Of a DNA stretch of 64,000 bases, positions 35,454 to 46,346 are shown one piece after another. Origin of the DNA: Thuidium tamariscinum (taxonomy: Eukaryota; Streptophyta; Bryopsida; Hypnales; Thuidiaceae); contig OX344750.2 of the NCBI GenBank assembly GCA_947034885.2, forward strand, positions 17,354,053-17,418,052. Reading direction: 5' to 3'. Made by a program: the position numbers and the translations under genes. Position 1 is the stretch's first letter; the number at the start of each line of letters is the position of its first letter. The notes beneath the pieces are model-generated. The model saw only the letters and a list, made by a program, of their open reading frames with translations. It searched no databases and was not told the DNA's origin.

Positions 35454-36614
35454 TATTATTCCCACTATCAATTCTTTGTATAAGATATTAGTATACAATT
35501 ACATTTTTATTTCATAAGTCAACAAAATCAAACTTTTGGAATTTTGGTGTTGTGATAAAAGAAAAAAATTGAAGCACATTGCAAAGGATTGGTTATAGAA
35601 TGTACTATTGTTGTTAAATGATGATATATGATCAATTCTATCATCCTAACTATTGAATTTCTGAAAATCTAAGCATTAATTTTTTTTGCATTAATTTCTA
35701 AAGGAATCATCATACATTTGTCTTTGTGTAACAAAATGACCTTTCTACAAATATAGTGAATAGAAGTCAAAATATTGAAGTCAAATTTCAATCAATAAGA
35801 TGTCATCAATAAAAATTCAAAAAATCATGAAACTTGTAATATATGAATCTATTTAAGATGTACATTCTTCCATTTTGACTTTCATAAGAAGATTGTTTTT
35901 ATAAAGAAATTTCATTCGAATAATAATAGGTTTAAAGATGGTTGGTTTTGAATGAAATTACAGATGAAGGTAGAATTCCTTTTGTACAACATGTTCAAAT
36001 TTCACTTTATAATTCCAATTTCATAATTTATAAGAGGAATTTAGATGGTGGCCAACTACTTTTGGAAGTCATTGTAAAGTATTCCTTTAATGTAATAAAG
36101 ATGCAAGTGTCAAGAAATTCCTAATATTCCATTGTCTAATAGAAAGCATGCAATTATAGAAACATCACAATGTTAAAAATGCATAGAAATAGAAGAAAAA
36201 TGTCATTCCTTCACTAACAAGTATGAATTTAAATCTAAATGAGGTCCTTGATCTAGGTCATTCTAGATTCTGCAGGGTATTTAAAGGCCTAAATTTCCTT
36301 TAATAGTCTTGTTTTCAATATAAAGCCTTTGTCCTTGATTGATAGCAAAATTTAAGATTTGAATGCTTTTATTGGTTGATTTCAATAGTTTTGCAATCAA
36401 GCCAACAACAAGCCAACAAGGTCTTAGTACAATAAAATTTTCCTATTTAAAGGTGAACTTCTCCAAATCAATGACTTTTCTAAAGTGATAGGATATCAAT
36501 TGCCTAATCCTACATTAGGCCTAGTCTTCAATATATATATTAGGGGAACTTTTTGAAATTCATGAGTATAAAGGCTTGAATGTAGTCTCAAGGCTATTAT
36601 TTACTTGGAATAGT
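35454..36614. other. AT-rich intergenic DNA downstream of FSP1-like gene
   Basis: It contains the 3' UTR of the gene above, whose end was not fixed. A 60-codon frame at 35942-36124 lacks any family signal. TTGAATGTAGTCTCAAGGCT occurs at 36574 and again at 36627, inside the next MITE. Confidence 0.45.
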
Positions 36615-36900
36615 CATTAGGAGGGATTGAATGTAGTCTCAAGGCTTTTGAGGGCTGTTTCAAGGTTTGTTCCTGAAAACTATCGGGGAACTGTAGTCGG
36701 CAATCAACCAAAAAATAAAAATAAAAATTGGGGAGGTCCAGCAATATGAAAATAAGTTTAAAATTTTTTTTAAAAAAAATCTGACGTGGCAGTCGATCGA
36801 CCATGTTGGATTCTTATAAAACTGTATTCCCGCAACCGATTCTACGTTTTCAGGTTGTGGGAACTTACAATCTCCTAAAGGCCTCAAATCCCTCCTAATG
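36615..36900. mobile_element. MITE family D, copy 2
   Basis: CATTAGGAGGGATTGAATG at the left pairs with GGCCTCAAATCCCTCCTAATG at the right. The body has the family features: TGACGTGGCAGTCGATCGAC, an A-rich middle, and GTATTCCCGCAACCG. Confidence 0.8.
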
Positions 36901-37449
36901 TCTACTGTATAGAATGGCCTTCACCTTGCTTGGAAAAAATTTAGGAGAACTTCTCCTATAGAGTTGGAATGAAATAGGAGCATCTATTTGCAACTAGTAG
37001 GCTCCCGTACCCAACTTGTTTGATGCATCTATTTCCAACTATAGTTGAGACAAATTTCCAACTAAACCTTGAAATGTGTTTTTTTCTCTTTTTTACGGTT
37101 GGAACTAATAAGGTCATAATACATATTCCAAAGTGCATGGGAAATAGCGAGCTAGAAATTAAGAAGTAGTGAGTGGTAAAGTAGTTCTTAAATGATCAAT
37201 ATTAAAAGAGTGTAGACATTGACTATGGGTTCAAAACACTTTTGGATTTCCAAAATTAATTGTGATTTCAATTTTGAAAAATAAAATTACAAATAATTTT
37301 CAATCCCCATATTTCCTATCTTTCTACATGAGATAAATTTGCATTGTCTCATATTTTTGACAATTTGTCCTTGAATTGGGCAAATAAGTGATTGGATAAA
37401 TAAGCTCAAGGGATTGGATAAATAAGCTTAAGGGATTGGGTAAATAAGT
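36901..37449. other. Intergenic repeat DNA including a ~22-bp minisatellite
   Basis: 36.95-37.2 kb is an inverted relative of about 5.24-5.44 kb. At about 37378-37450 the word GGGATTGGATAAATAAGCT is repeated with small changes three to four times, directly abutting the next element. Confidence 0.6.
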
Positions 37450-38366
37450 TTAACCCCTAAAGGATTGAGCCCTATTTTCTACCAAAAAACATTGAAAACT
37501 GCCTTTTTCATAGCAAAGAGTAAAAAAACATTTAATTTGTTTTTCTCCCACATCTAACTATAGAATCTTACACCTTACTAGTTTAAAAAAGTATAGAAAA
37601 AATTTCAAAATTTTTGATCTTATAGATTGCAAGATATTTGTGTTTGCAAGATAATTAGTTTTTCAACACATTGCGGGATTGGATTTTTTGACTTTGAACA
37701 TTTTTAACTTAAATTTTTTGTAGTATAGAGTTTTGAGCTTTAAATCTCAATAGAACAGAATTGAGTTGAAAATCTAGGAAAAAGAAAGAATTTCAAAATT
37801 TTATAATTTTCATACTTAAATAAATTGTTAAATAGAAGTAGGTACGATAGAGAAGGAAAATCTAAAATATTAATAGCTTTCAAATGGAATTAAAATGCAC
37901 TAATCCTAATGGTGAGATTATTCTAACAAGTAAGCTAAATCATGAAATTTTATTTTATTTATAAAAATTGCAGAAATTGCATTGAGAAACAAATCCTACA
38001 AGTTATTTTTTCCAACAAGATGCTCTAAGTGCCCGAAAAACAAGAATGTCTATAACTTTCTCATAACAAATCCAATCAAAGATTTCTAGGTAGACAAAAA
38101 TATAGTCTATAAGGGAAAAAAACTCAATTTAAAAAAAAAAAGTTTTCTTTGCTGCCTGAATTGTCCGTCGTCCCCTATTTTGAGCTTATTTGAGCATAAC
38201 TTTTGTTCCTAGGCACCAATTGAAAAAAAGTTATATCCCTATGAAGATATTCAGTTTTTCTATCTCCAAAAAAAGTTTCAAAAAATCAAGACAAAAATTT
38301 AGCCCGTAGGTACCTGCCCGAAATCACTTTTGTCCCCCGAAGGGACAATGGTCCTTTAGGGGTTAA
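37450..38366 (-). mobile_element. TIR family F element (TTAACCCCTAAAGG ends), complete
   Basis: TTAACCCCTAAAGGATTG at the left and its inverted partner GGTCCTTTAGGGGTTAA at the right delimit 917 bases. The interior recurs inverted at 10.24-11.07 kb and 52.2-52.8 kb and in the same orientation at about 44.92-45.40 kb. No open frame of note, so non-autonomous. Confidence 0.75.
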
Positions 38367-38394
38367 GGGATTGGGTATGGGATGTCCTACCTTA

Positions 38395-38720
38395 AGGGAG
38401 GAGGTCCATAAACTGACCATCTAAGGGCTGCAACAGAATTTTGGGCAGGTCAATCATCTTGAAGTATTTTCCAGTGAAGGTTTCTTGAAAGACAGCTTGA
38501 ATAGGCATTTAACCCAAGTCGTTTCATATTTTTTGGAGCTCTGTAGAGTTAGTTATGAATTTCTGAAGTCAGTATGGCATAGGGCTCCAAAACCGTCCAC
38601 CCCCTCAAATGTTCACTGTTTGTACATTACTGTAAAGATAAAAAAGCATCATGTACCAGAAATATACATTTCAGAAGGTGAGCGGTTTTGGAGCCTGAGC
38701 GGTTTTCGAGCCTCCTCCCT
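38395..38720 (+). mobile_element. TIR family G element, short copy
   Basis: AGGGAGGAGG at the left and CCTCCTCCCT at the right are perfect inverted ends, flanked by TTA and TAA (TA duplication or longer). The interior shares CATCTAAGGGCTG, CGTTTCATATTTTTTGGAGC and AGTTAGTTATGAATTT with the copy at 45434-46346. Near the right end GAGCGGTTTTGGAGCC is followed by GAGCGGTTTTCGAGCC. Confidence 0.85.
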
Positions 38721-40171
38721 TAAGCTTATTCACGAAGGTGCCAGATGTTTTGCTGAGGATCTGGCAAATGCCAGGACCCCACAACGTGGCAGGCCACGTA
38801 GCCTCTTCCCGCTGACGTGGACGTAGCGTACCAGACAACCTTTAAATCCTAAAAAGCAAATTTAAAAGCAACTTTAAAAGTGCTGTCTCGTGTCTGCGCC
38901 TGCGTTTTCCTCTTCCACACTTCGCTTGCTTGCGTTCCGCTTGCATCTTCTTTTTGCTTCAGCTCCGTCGGTCGTCAGCGCTGGACTTCCATTAATAATT
39001 CCCCTGTAGTCCTAGACCGCGATGGCCCTTCTCTTCACCCGGTCCTCTTCTTCTTCACAAGCTTCCCTCCGTTGTCGTTCCAGTGGCCGTGCTGTTGCCG
39101 CTGCTGCTTGAGTCTTCAGGTACCCCGGCCTGCTTGCTTGCCAATGCTTTCTTCGCTGTTCGTTATTTAGGGTTTCCCAATTGTTTCTTTTCCAATCTCG
39201 GACTCTGCGTGATCTCTCTTTCTTTCCCTCTCATTCCCTGGATTGGCGTCTGATTGAGATGGTCGTCGTGGGGAAGGAAGTTCGCGGCGACGAACCGAAT
39301 TTTTGAACTTTTTGAACTTTCTTGGAAGATGCGTACATTTTTTCATCCGTCTGTGGAAATTGTGGTAATCTGTGAATTTGTAGATTGTTTTCTTGATAGA
39401 TTATGTGATGAAGCGAGTGTTGTTGATTGGAACGGGAATTTAGAGCTTTATTTAGGGTTGAGATGGTGGTGTGAGGATCTTGGTTACGAGGAAATGGAAT
39501 ATTCTGATTCTCCGACATCTAATTAAGTGACAATTGGAACGTTCATGTATTTTGTGGTTAGAGGTTAAAGAATTGAGGATTTTTGATAATGAAGCGATGA
39601 AACTCGCTGTGGTAAGGCAATTGGAAGCGGAATTGGACATTAGTTGAGAACGAGAATATTCCGTTTCGTGAGGGTGAGGGTTTACTCGTTGTAGAAAATT
39701 TGTTGTTTGGATCCTTATTGATGTTATTTGATTAATATAGATCCGGTGTGTATCTTTTTGATGCTTGAGCTGCAATAAGGTAGAGGTTGTTTGCGTTCGA
39801 AGCAATGTATGGGAGCGTGCTTTCATTGCAAGGTCGGTGTAGAGCTGTGGAGGGGTCACTTGGGGAACAAGAGCCAAATTTGTTGAGATTAGATTGTTAT
39901 CACTATGTATGAGTGGCTTATGTAATCGTTTAAGTGCGTGGTTGTATGCCACTATTGGAGGGACAGTAGGTTTTGGTATCCTCTACCTTGATTGTGACCT
40001 TTTTCTAACCAATTCACGTGTTGCTTACGTGGATCCTCTGGCAGAATTATGCCATTGTTCTGGGACAGAAGAGATTGGAGGTAGGGACGTCAAAGGAATG
40101 TCTCTCTGCGTATTTGATATGAATTTGGCAGCACTATAATTGTTTTCGGTGAAGATATTAAAAGAATAAGG
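38721..40171 (+). promoter_or_regulatory. LPEAT1-like promoter and long 5' leader
   Basis: Balanced composition begins at about 38880 (pyrimidine-rich, typical leader) and runs to the ATG at 40172. Several small frames interrupt it, so translation of the main ORF requires splicing of the leader. A plausible donor is CAG/GTACCC near 39119. The acceptor was not fixed. None of the small frames has a recognisable product. Confidence 0.45.
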
Positions 40172-43100
40172 ATGGGGAACCCGTTGAAGGAGGTCGAGTT
40201 AGCCGGATCGAAAGACCCGGAAGCCAAGCCGCCTACAACCGCGGCTGAATCTGCCGAGGTACCCTTGTTATCTGAATCACCTCAAATTGATACTTCAGAT
40301 GAAATTCCCCAAAACCCACAAACTCTTAAAGAGTCTAAATGCTTGAGCGACGACCTCACAGTAAGTGAGAAAAAGCTTGACGATAATCATGACGACTCCC
40401 TAGCTGATGGAGGAGATGACCAGGCACCTCTTCTTTCAAAACATCATCGGAGCGATGACGGGAAGGGATCGCTGCCTCCCCCAGATAATGCTGCAACTGC
40501 ATTGGTTGAATATCCTCCGGAGCTAATAAAAGAGATGGAAGTCAAGTATGCAGCCTATGTTCGCCACGATGTGTACGGTAATTGGGGCACGGGCACGGTT
40601 TCCTTCTGGGAGAATTTGCAACTGTATGTGGCACTCGTGACCCTTTGCCCTGTGAGGGTGCTCTTGCTCTTTGCGCACTTGGTCTTGTTCTATGTCATTT
40701 GCAAACTGTGTACACTACGGGTAACGGCTTCCTCGAGCGACGAAGGTCAGGAGAGCTTTGCGCACATGACGGGAGTGAGGCGGACCATCATTGTGCGGTC
40801 GGGTCGATTCCTTGCGCGCGCCATGCTGTTCATATTTGGGTTCTACTATATCCCTGTTTTTAGTTCAACATCCGCAGAGGCGCAGAACCTTCATTTGGGT
40901 CTAGGGGATCCTGACGACAGTAAGGTGAGTATCTGCTTCCAACAGCGACGCTTCTTGCTTTAGTTTTAAGGTGACGGAGACCGTGTGCATCACTTTCAGC
41001 ATTTTATTATATGTATGAGTTTGAACATTTATTACTTTCCATGGATGGTTCATGCAATTTCGAAAAGGGCAGTTGTAGTCCAGTATAAGTGACAGTGAAT
41101 CTCCCCATGTCCATTCAAAGTGCGGTGGCCGTAGACATATAGCCAAGTCATCCTTTCACAAGTATTTGTCCAATCGAGCTTGTGAATAGATGGGTTGCTG
41201 TTGGTAGCAGCAAGGGTCAGTATAGGAGACAGAATCAGGTCCACCATCGGATTTTGTATCCTCTACCTTAGTTAGTTATATTTCATTGCTTTTCCATGGC
41301 AACAACACTATTGTGATATTTCACAGGAAGGTGAAGCTAAGGTAGTGGAGTTGGCTCGTCCAGGAGCTATTGTTTCAAACCACGTCTCCTACTTGGACAT
41401 ATTATATCACATGTCGGCCTCTTTTCCCAGCTTTGTGGCTAAAGTAAGCCATGGTCCTACTCCTTGCTTGCTTTCTTTAATCCTAGGATTGCACTAATGT
41501 TCTGCATGTGGATGACAGCTACTTCTTTGAACTTTCATCTGGATGAAGTAATTCTTCCTTCTGTGTCTTGGGTTGGTTTCATCAAAACAAATCACACTGT
41601 TAAGAGCTTCCATTCCTATCTTCCATGCTAGCTTATTTCTGTACACAATCATATATCAAGGGCTTGATTTTAGGTCTTGACTCATCATGATTTGGTAATT
41701 TCTTATTAGGGTTGAATAACCAAAGTTTAAGATTATGAGGTTCAGAGATTGTGATCACCTTGCATGGGAATTTTTAGTTTTGTGTTTAACCCTTTCTGGT
41801 ATGTGTCTTCTTTCCATGAATTTTTTGCACCTTGTTGGTTGCATCTTTTTTATGCGTCTTACCTTATTGGTTCTGTGGGTGTTGTCTATATCGGCGGAAA
41901 GAGATCAGTGGCGAGGTTGCCTTTGGTTGGCTTGATCAGGTATGTCTTTTATGTTTCCTGCAACTCATGATTTGATTATTGATGTTCATATGGCTTGTTA
42001 TTTTCAAGAACCTTACTAAGAAATTGCAACTCAATTGTAAATAATTATTTCTCTTGTCAGATGTCTCCGATTTAGGTGCATGATGTAAGCACAAAGGCTG
42101 TGGTCTTTGTCTTCTTATCAACATGTCCTTAATGCAGGCTGCAAATTTTGAGCACATTCTGTGTGACATGCTGAGGCAACTCCTGATTAAAGTGAAATAA
42201 AAGTGTGTTGCAATCTGCACATCGAAATGTGTCAGAGCAACGTTGATGTTCCTTAAAAACACCGAGAGCTTTAGCAGTCACTCTTTTCAAGTAACTTAGC
42301 GAATGGGAATTTGATAACAGATCTTTCTATTTTGCAGCAAATGCTTGGGTTGTGTGTATGTTCAACGCGAGTATAGGTCCTCTGATCATAAAGGTGTATC
42401 AGGTATTTTTTCCTACAAACTCATCTCTATCTCCATTTTATGTTGGTATTTCTCTTGCTCACTCTAGAATAAGCTACTTTTAGATTACATGAATACTGGA
42501 GCAGTGTCTTGAATTTTCTAGCTAATGTAACTAAGTTTACAGTTGATACAATCTTTAGCTCCGGATTATGCATCCAGGCTGTAGATCTGGGAATATTGCC
42601 GGCTCGCCGGCCCAAGTAGAGGCTTTTCTTAGGAGAAGATGAACATGTGTTAAGTTGCAGTGATAGATTACTGCAAATTTGGAAAATATTCAAGGTTGGG
42701 TCCTTCACTGTTGGTACTGCTCCTGTTTTGGAATTTCAGTTCAGTAGTTCTTTTTAATAGGAAATTGAAATCTCATTTGATATTTCTGCGTTGACTCCAG
42801 GAGTGGTCGCTGAGAGATTGCAAGCTGCGCACGCTGACCCCAAGGCCCCAGGCCTTCTTTTATTTCCTGGTATTAACTCAGTACTTTGATTTGAAACCAA
42901 ACCAATTCTATCTTGTTTGCCTTGAAGTAAGCTTAGTGGATCTTGGTCAAGTCTCTCTTTCTAAATGTCTCATGAAAATGATTAAATTTCAATCTAACAT
43001 ATGCTGGAGTACAATAATAAATAATAATCTAAATTTATTTATTTTACTTGCAAATTCTCGGAATGTTTAACTCTAGTGATTGCGGACAGTCTTGACATGG

Positions 43101-44586
43101 CATCTATTTTGCAGAGGGTACTACTACCAATGGTGGTTACTTACTGCCATTCAAGACTGGGGCATTTCGTGCTCGGACGCCTGTGCAGCCTGTTATAGTC
43201 AAGTATCCTTTTAGGCGTTTTAGTCCTGCCTGGGATACAATCAGTGGGGTGAGTTCATGCACCATATCTTTATATGTTTTTTTGATGAGTAGTGTTGTCC
43301 CATGTTCACATTGAGAATTGTTGTTGCTGTAGTTTATTGTTATATCCAGCAATTAGTATTGCGATCTAGTTTTGCAATGTTATAACAAGCCATTAATTCT
43401 TACGTCTGTTATCTGCCTGTGGTTCATAATCAAGAGTATTTGCTGCTAATCAATCTTCTGTACGATGTAATATTGTTATTATGTATATAGCTGTTGTCTA
43501 ATATTTTTGAGGGGTTGGGGTCGCTTTCTTCCAGGCCCGGCATGTTGTTTTTCTTCTGTGTCAGTTCGTGAATCACCTTGAAGTTGTACGATTACCTGTA
43601 TATCGTCCAACACAGAAGGAATGCTCCGACCCGAAGCTGTATGCTAATAATGTCCGGCGATTAATGGCTGCAGAGGTGGGATAATTTTTATCTGGATCAT
43701 GTCTACCCCTAGTTTTTTACAGTACTGCATCCAAGTTGAGATCACAAGATTTAGTTTATTACGTGTTTACATTCCTCTCTTGTGGGAATGTCCAGGTTGA
43801 TCTTAAATGCATTCTCATCTGCTATTTTATTTTGAAATTACCGCTCCTTTGTCTTCAAGGAGCTTTAGATGTGTTGTTCTTGAGAGAATGTGTTCAGTTA
43901 CTGATCTATGTTGTATTTGTGTGCGATTATTATTTGCTGATATTTGGATTGTGCTGTTGCATCCAGGGTAACTTTTCCTTGTCAGACATTGGTTTGTATG
44001 AGAAGCGTATCTTTCATTGTGCCCTGTTGGGCAAGCCCTTGCCAGCTGCACCAGAGCCCCAAGGTAAGATGCTGCTTCGTCTTGTCATATGATTGTCTAA
44101 GTGAATCCCAGGAAGATCTTGTTGATAGAAATTCTACTTTCCTATTTTAATCCAAAGGAGACTGTCCATTTCTCCTATTCCTTGAGCTCTAAAAGTCTCT
44201 GGATTGTCCTTCTTTCATCGCATTGAGCACTTTACTAGCAGATTTGAACCAGATATATTCATTGACAGAACCTGACATTGTAGTCCTTGATTGAAGCAGG
44301 GACTGAGAGTAAATAGGTGGTACCACAAGTGCACTGTCACCTTGCTGGGGGTTGTTGAAAATCAACATCACCCACTCCAACATGCAGAATTGGGTTTCAG
44401 TGGAATCCCAAGCACTTAATATGGGCTATCTCGTGAGTTTTCCAACAGAGTTTGTGGATCTCGCCTGAGTGATGTCAAACACTGATCAACTTATATTGTT
44501 TGTATATTCTTACGTTTTCATGTGGGAACGAGTTACCTTTTTAAAAATTCGCTTGCTTATTGTTGTTTTTGTTTCGGTTAGAATGA
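40172..44586 (+). CDS. LPEAT1: Lysophospholipid acyltransferase, LPEAT1-like
   Basis: Nine coding exons: 40172-40924, 41327-41443, 41902-41939, 42338-42402, 42801-42869, 43115-43248, 43535-43675, 43967-44063 and a proposed 44582-44586, together 472 residues. The first ~125 residues are acidic and low-complexity. Hydrophobic helices follow at about 150-185 and 205-230. The acyltransferase motifs of the PlsC/LPLAT family are present: SNHVSYLD with H270 and D275 (HX4D), RSVARLPLVG, and FPEGTTTNG at 346-354, its codon for Glu348 split by an intron. YPFRRFSPAWDTISG and QFVNHLEVVRLPVY match LPEAT1. By family it acylates lysophosphatidylethanolamine using acyl-CoA in the ER. The last two codons rest on an acceptor at 44581 and are uncertain; without that splice the frame reads on into the intron and stops at 44090-44092. 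Confidence 0.93.
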
Positions 44587-45433
44587 ATGGAGAGGAACTA
44601 TGGAAGTTTTAGTACTCTTTCTAGTTCATATGCGATCTTTGTTGGCCGGGAGCGTATTGACCCGGAATTCTAAACTTCATGACTGGAATAAGACTGAAGA
44701 AAGAATTGGAAAGTGCGGAAGCATTGTTCTTTTAGGGTTTCTTTCTTGTTCCTCCGTGCATTGGTTTTGAGTATGAAGGGAGGTTCATCTGTATAAGCGG
44801 GAATTGTAACCAGTATCTGATAGCACCAGGTAATGTATGTTTTTGTGGATCTTTCGTTTCAATCCTTTGCTTTATTGCAATCGCAATTGCGTAACCAACA
44901 CCTTAACCCGAAAGTCCAACGCCTGTTTTTTGTTCTTTTAAAACTTACAAAATGTCATTTCTATTGCAAAGAGAAAATGAATTCAAATATTGTATTTTTC
45001 TTTCCATATCTAACCACAGGATCTTGCACTACGCTAGTTATTGCACTGGGCTAGTAGAAGAATGTATGGCAGAAATTTCAAATTTTTTGATAGTTTAGAA
45101 TGCAAGAAATTTGCATTTCTAGTGAACAAAATGTGTTTTTTTGGACTTTGAAGAATAGAAAGACCGCCTAGATACTAGGACTTTTAACCTTCTTAACTTC
45201 AAATTTTGAGTTGTGTGTATTGTTTTTATATATTTTTTTATATTGAAGAATTGTCTTAGTGAATGAAGTTGTTTTTTTAATTGTAAAATGTGAGTTTAGA
45301 AAAAATCAAGTATATAATTTTCTCATGAAGATGCTATAATTATTGACAAAACAAGATGCTCTATAACTTTCACATGACTATTCTATTAATGAAAAATAGT
45401 GAAAATGACATTGATTGATTTCAAAATGCTATA
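44587..45433 (-). other. LPEAT1-like 3' UTR then family F fragment
   Basis: About 44587-44800 is probably 3' UTR. From about 44920 to 45400 the sequence resembles the left two-thirds of the element at 37450-38366 in the same orientation (both have TCTAACCACAGGATCTTGCAC-like and GCAAAGAG words). No TIR is visible on the left, so it is a fragment. Confidence 0.55.
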
Positions 45434-46346
45434 GGGGAGGAAGCTCATAAGCCGCTCATCTAAGGGCTGGTCCGCTTTTTTCATGTATTTGTTTGGATGG
45501 TAATATTTTTCACTCATTTTTCAGTGAAAGAGAAATAAACAAGGAATCTAACACAAGTTGTTTCATATTTTTTGAAGCATTATTGAATTAGTTATGAATT
45601 TTTAAATACAGTGTGCCATAGGGCCCTATTTGTGATCCGTAGGCCTTGCAATCCCATATCATGGTGTTTTTTTTCTGGCGATTTGGTGCAAAATTGCACC
45701 AAATTTTTTGGCTTGGCACCAAGTCTATAGGGAAAAAATAGTGAAATTTTGGATGAAATCACCAATAAACTTCAAATTTTTTTTAAATAGTGGATGAAAT
45801 CGCCAAATAATGGATGACAATAGAATGATAGATATGTATTATGTGCTAATATGATACTTTCTATGTAATATATGGATGAATGTTGAGATTTGGAGCTCCA
45901 CAATAAAATGAAATATCGCCACTTTGACACTTCACAAGAAATGAAAAAAAAAAAACCCTGTCCCATATATGTGCAATTTGAAAAAAAATCTGGCTTGCTT
46001 AAAAAACTAGCACTGCAACATGTAAAAAATAATAGCATTTGTTTCTAAAAGCATTCCTTTCTAAAACTAAAATGAATACTTGAATAAATCATTATTTCAG
46101 ATTTTTGAACACTTGAAAGAAGGTACTTCAACAACTAATTCTTATTTTAAATATAATCAGGAGACACCTAACCACTTAGTTGAGAATGAAGCCATTGGGA
46201 CTCTGAAACCATCCATTCAATTAGCAAAAAACAAATCTTAGTATGCTTCAATGTAATTTGCAATTCATTTTTTCACAGTAAATGATCCATTTCAGAGCCT
46301 CCTAATGGACAGGTGCAAAAGCCTGAGCGGTTTATGAGCCCTCTCC
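45434..46346 (+). mobile_element. TIR family G element, long copy
   Basis: GGGGAGGAAGCTCATAAGCC at the left and GAGCGGTTTATGAGCC then CTCTCC at the right are inverted ends, both flanked by TATA. Interior landmarks ATAGGGCCCTATTTGTGATC and GAGAATGAAGCCATTGGG are shared with the nested copy at 18821-19393. The 913-base length against 326 and 573 for the other copies suggests internal deletions in those or an insertion here. No coding frame supported. Confidence 0.8.

Noticed and set aside
35942-36124. 60-codon plus-strand frame downstream of the FSP1-like gene
   Set aside because: No family resemblance, AT-rich codons, no conserved context.
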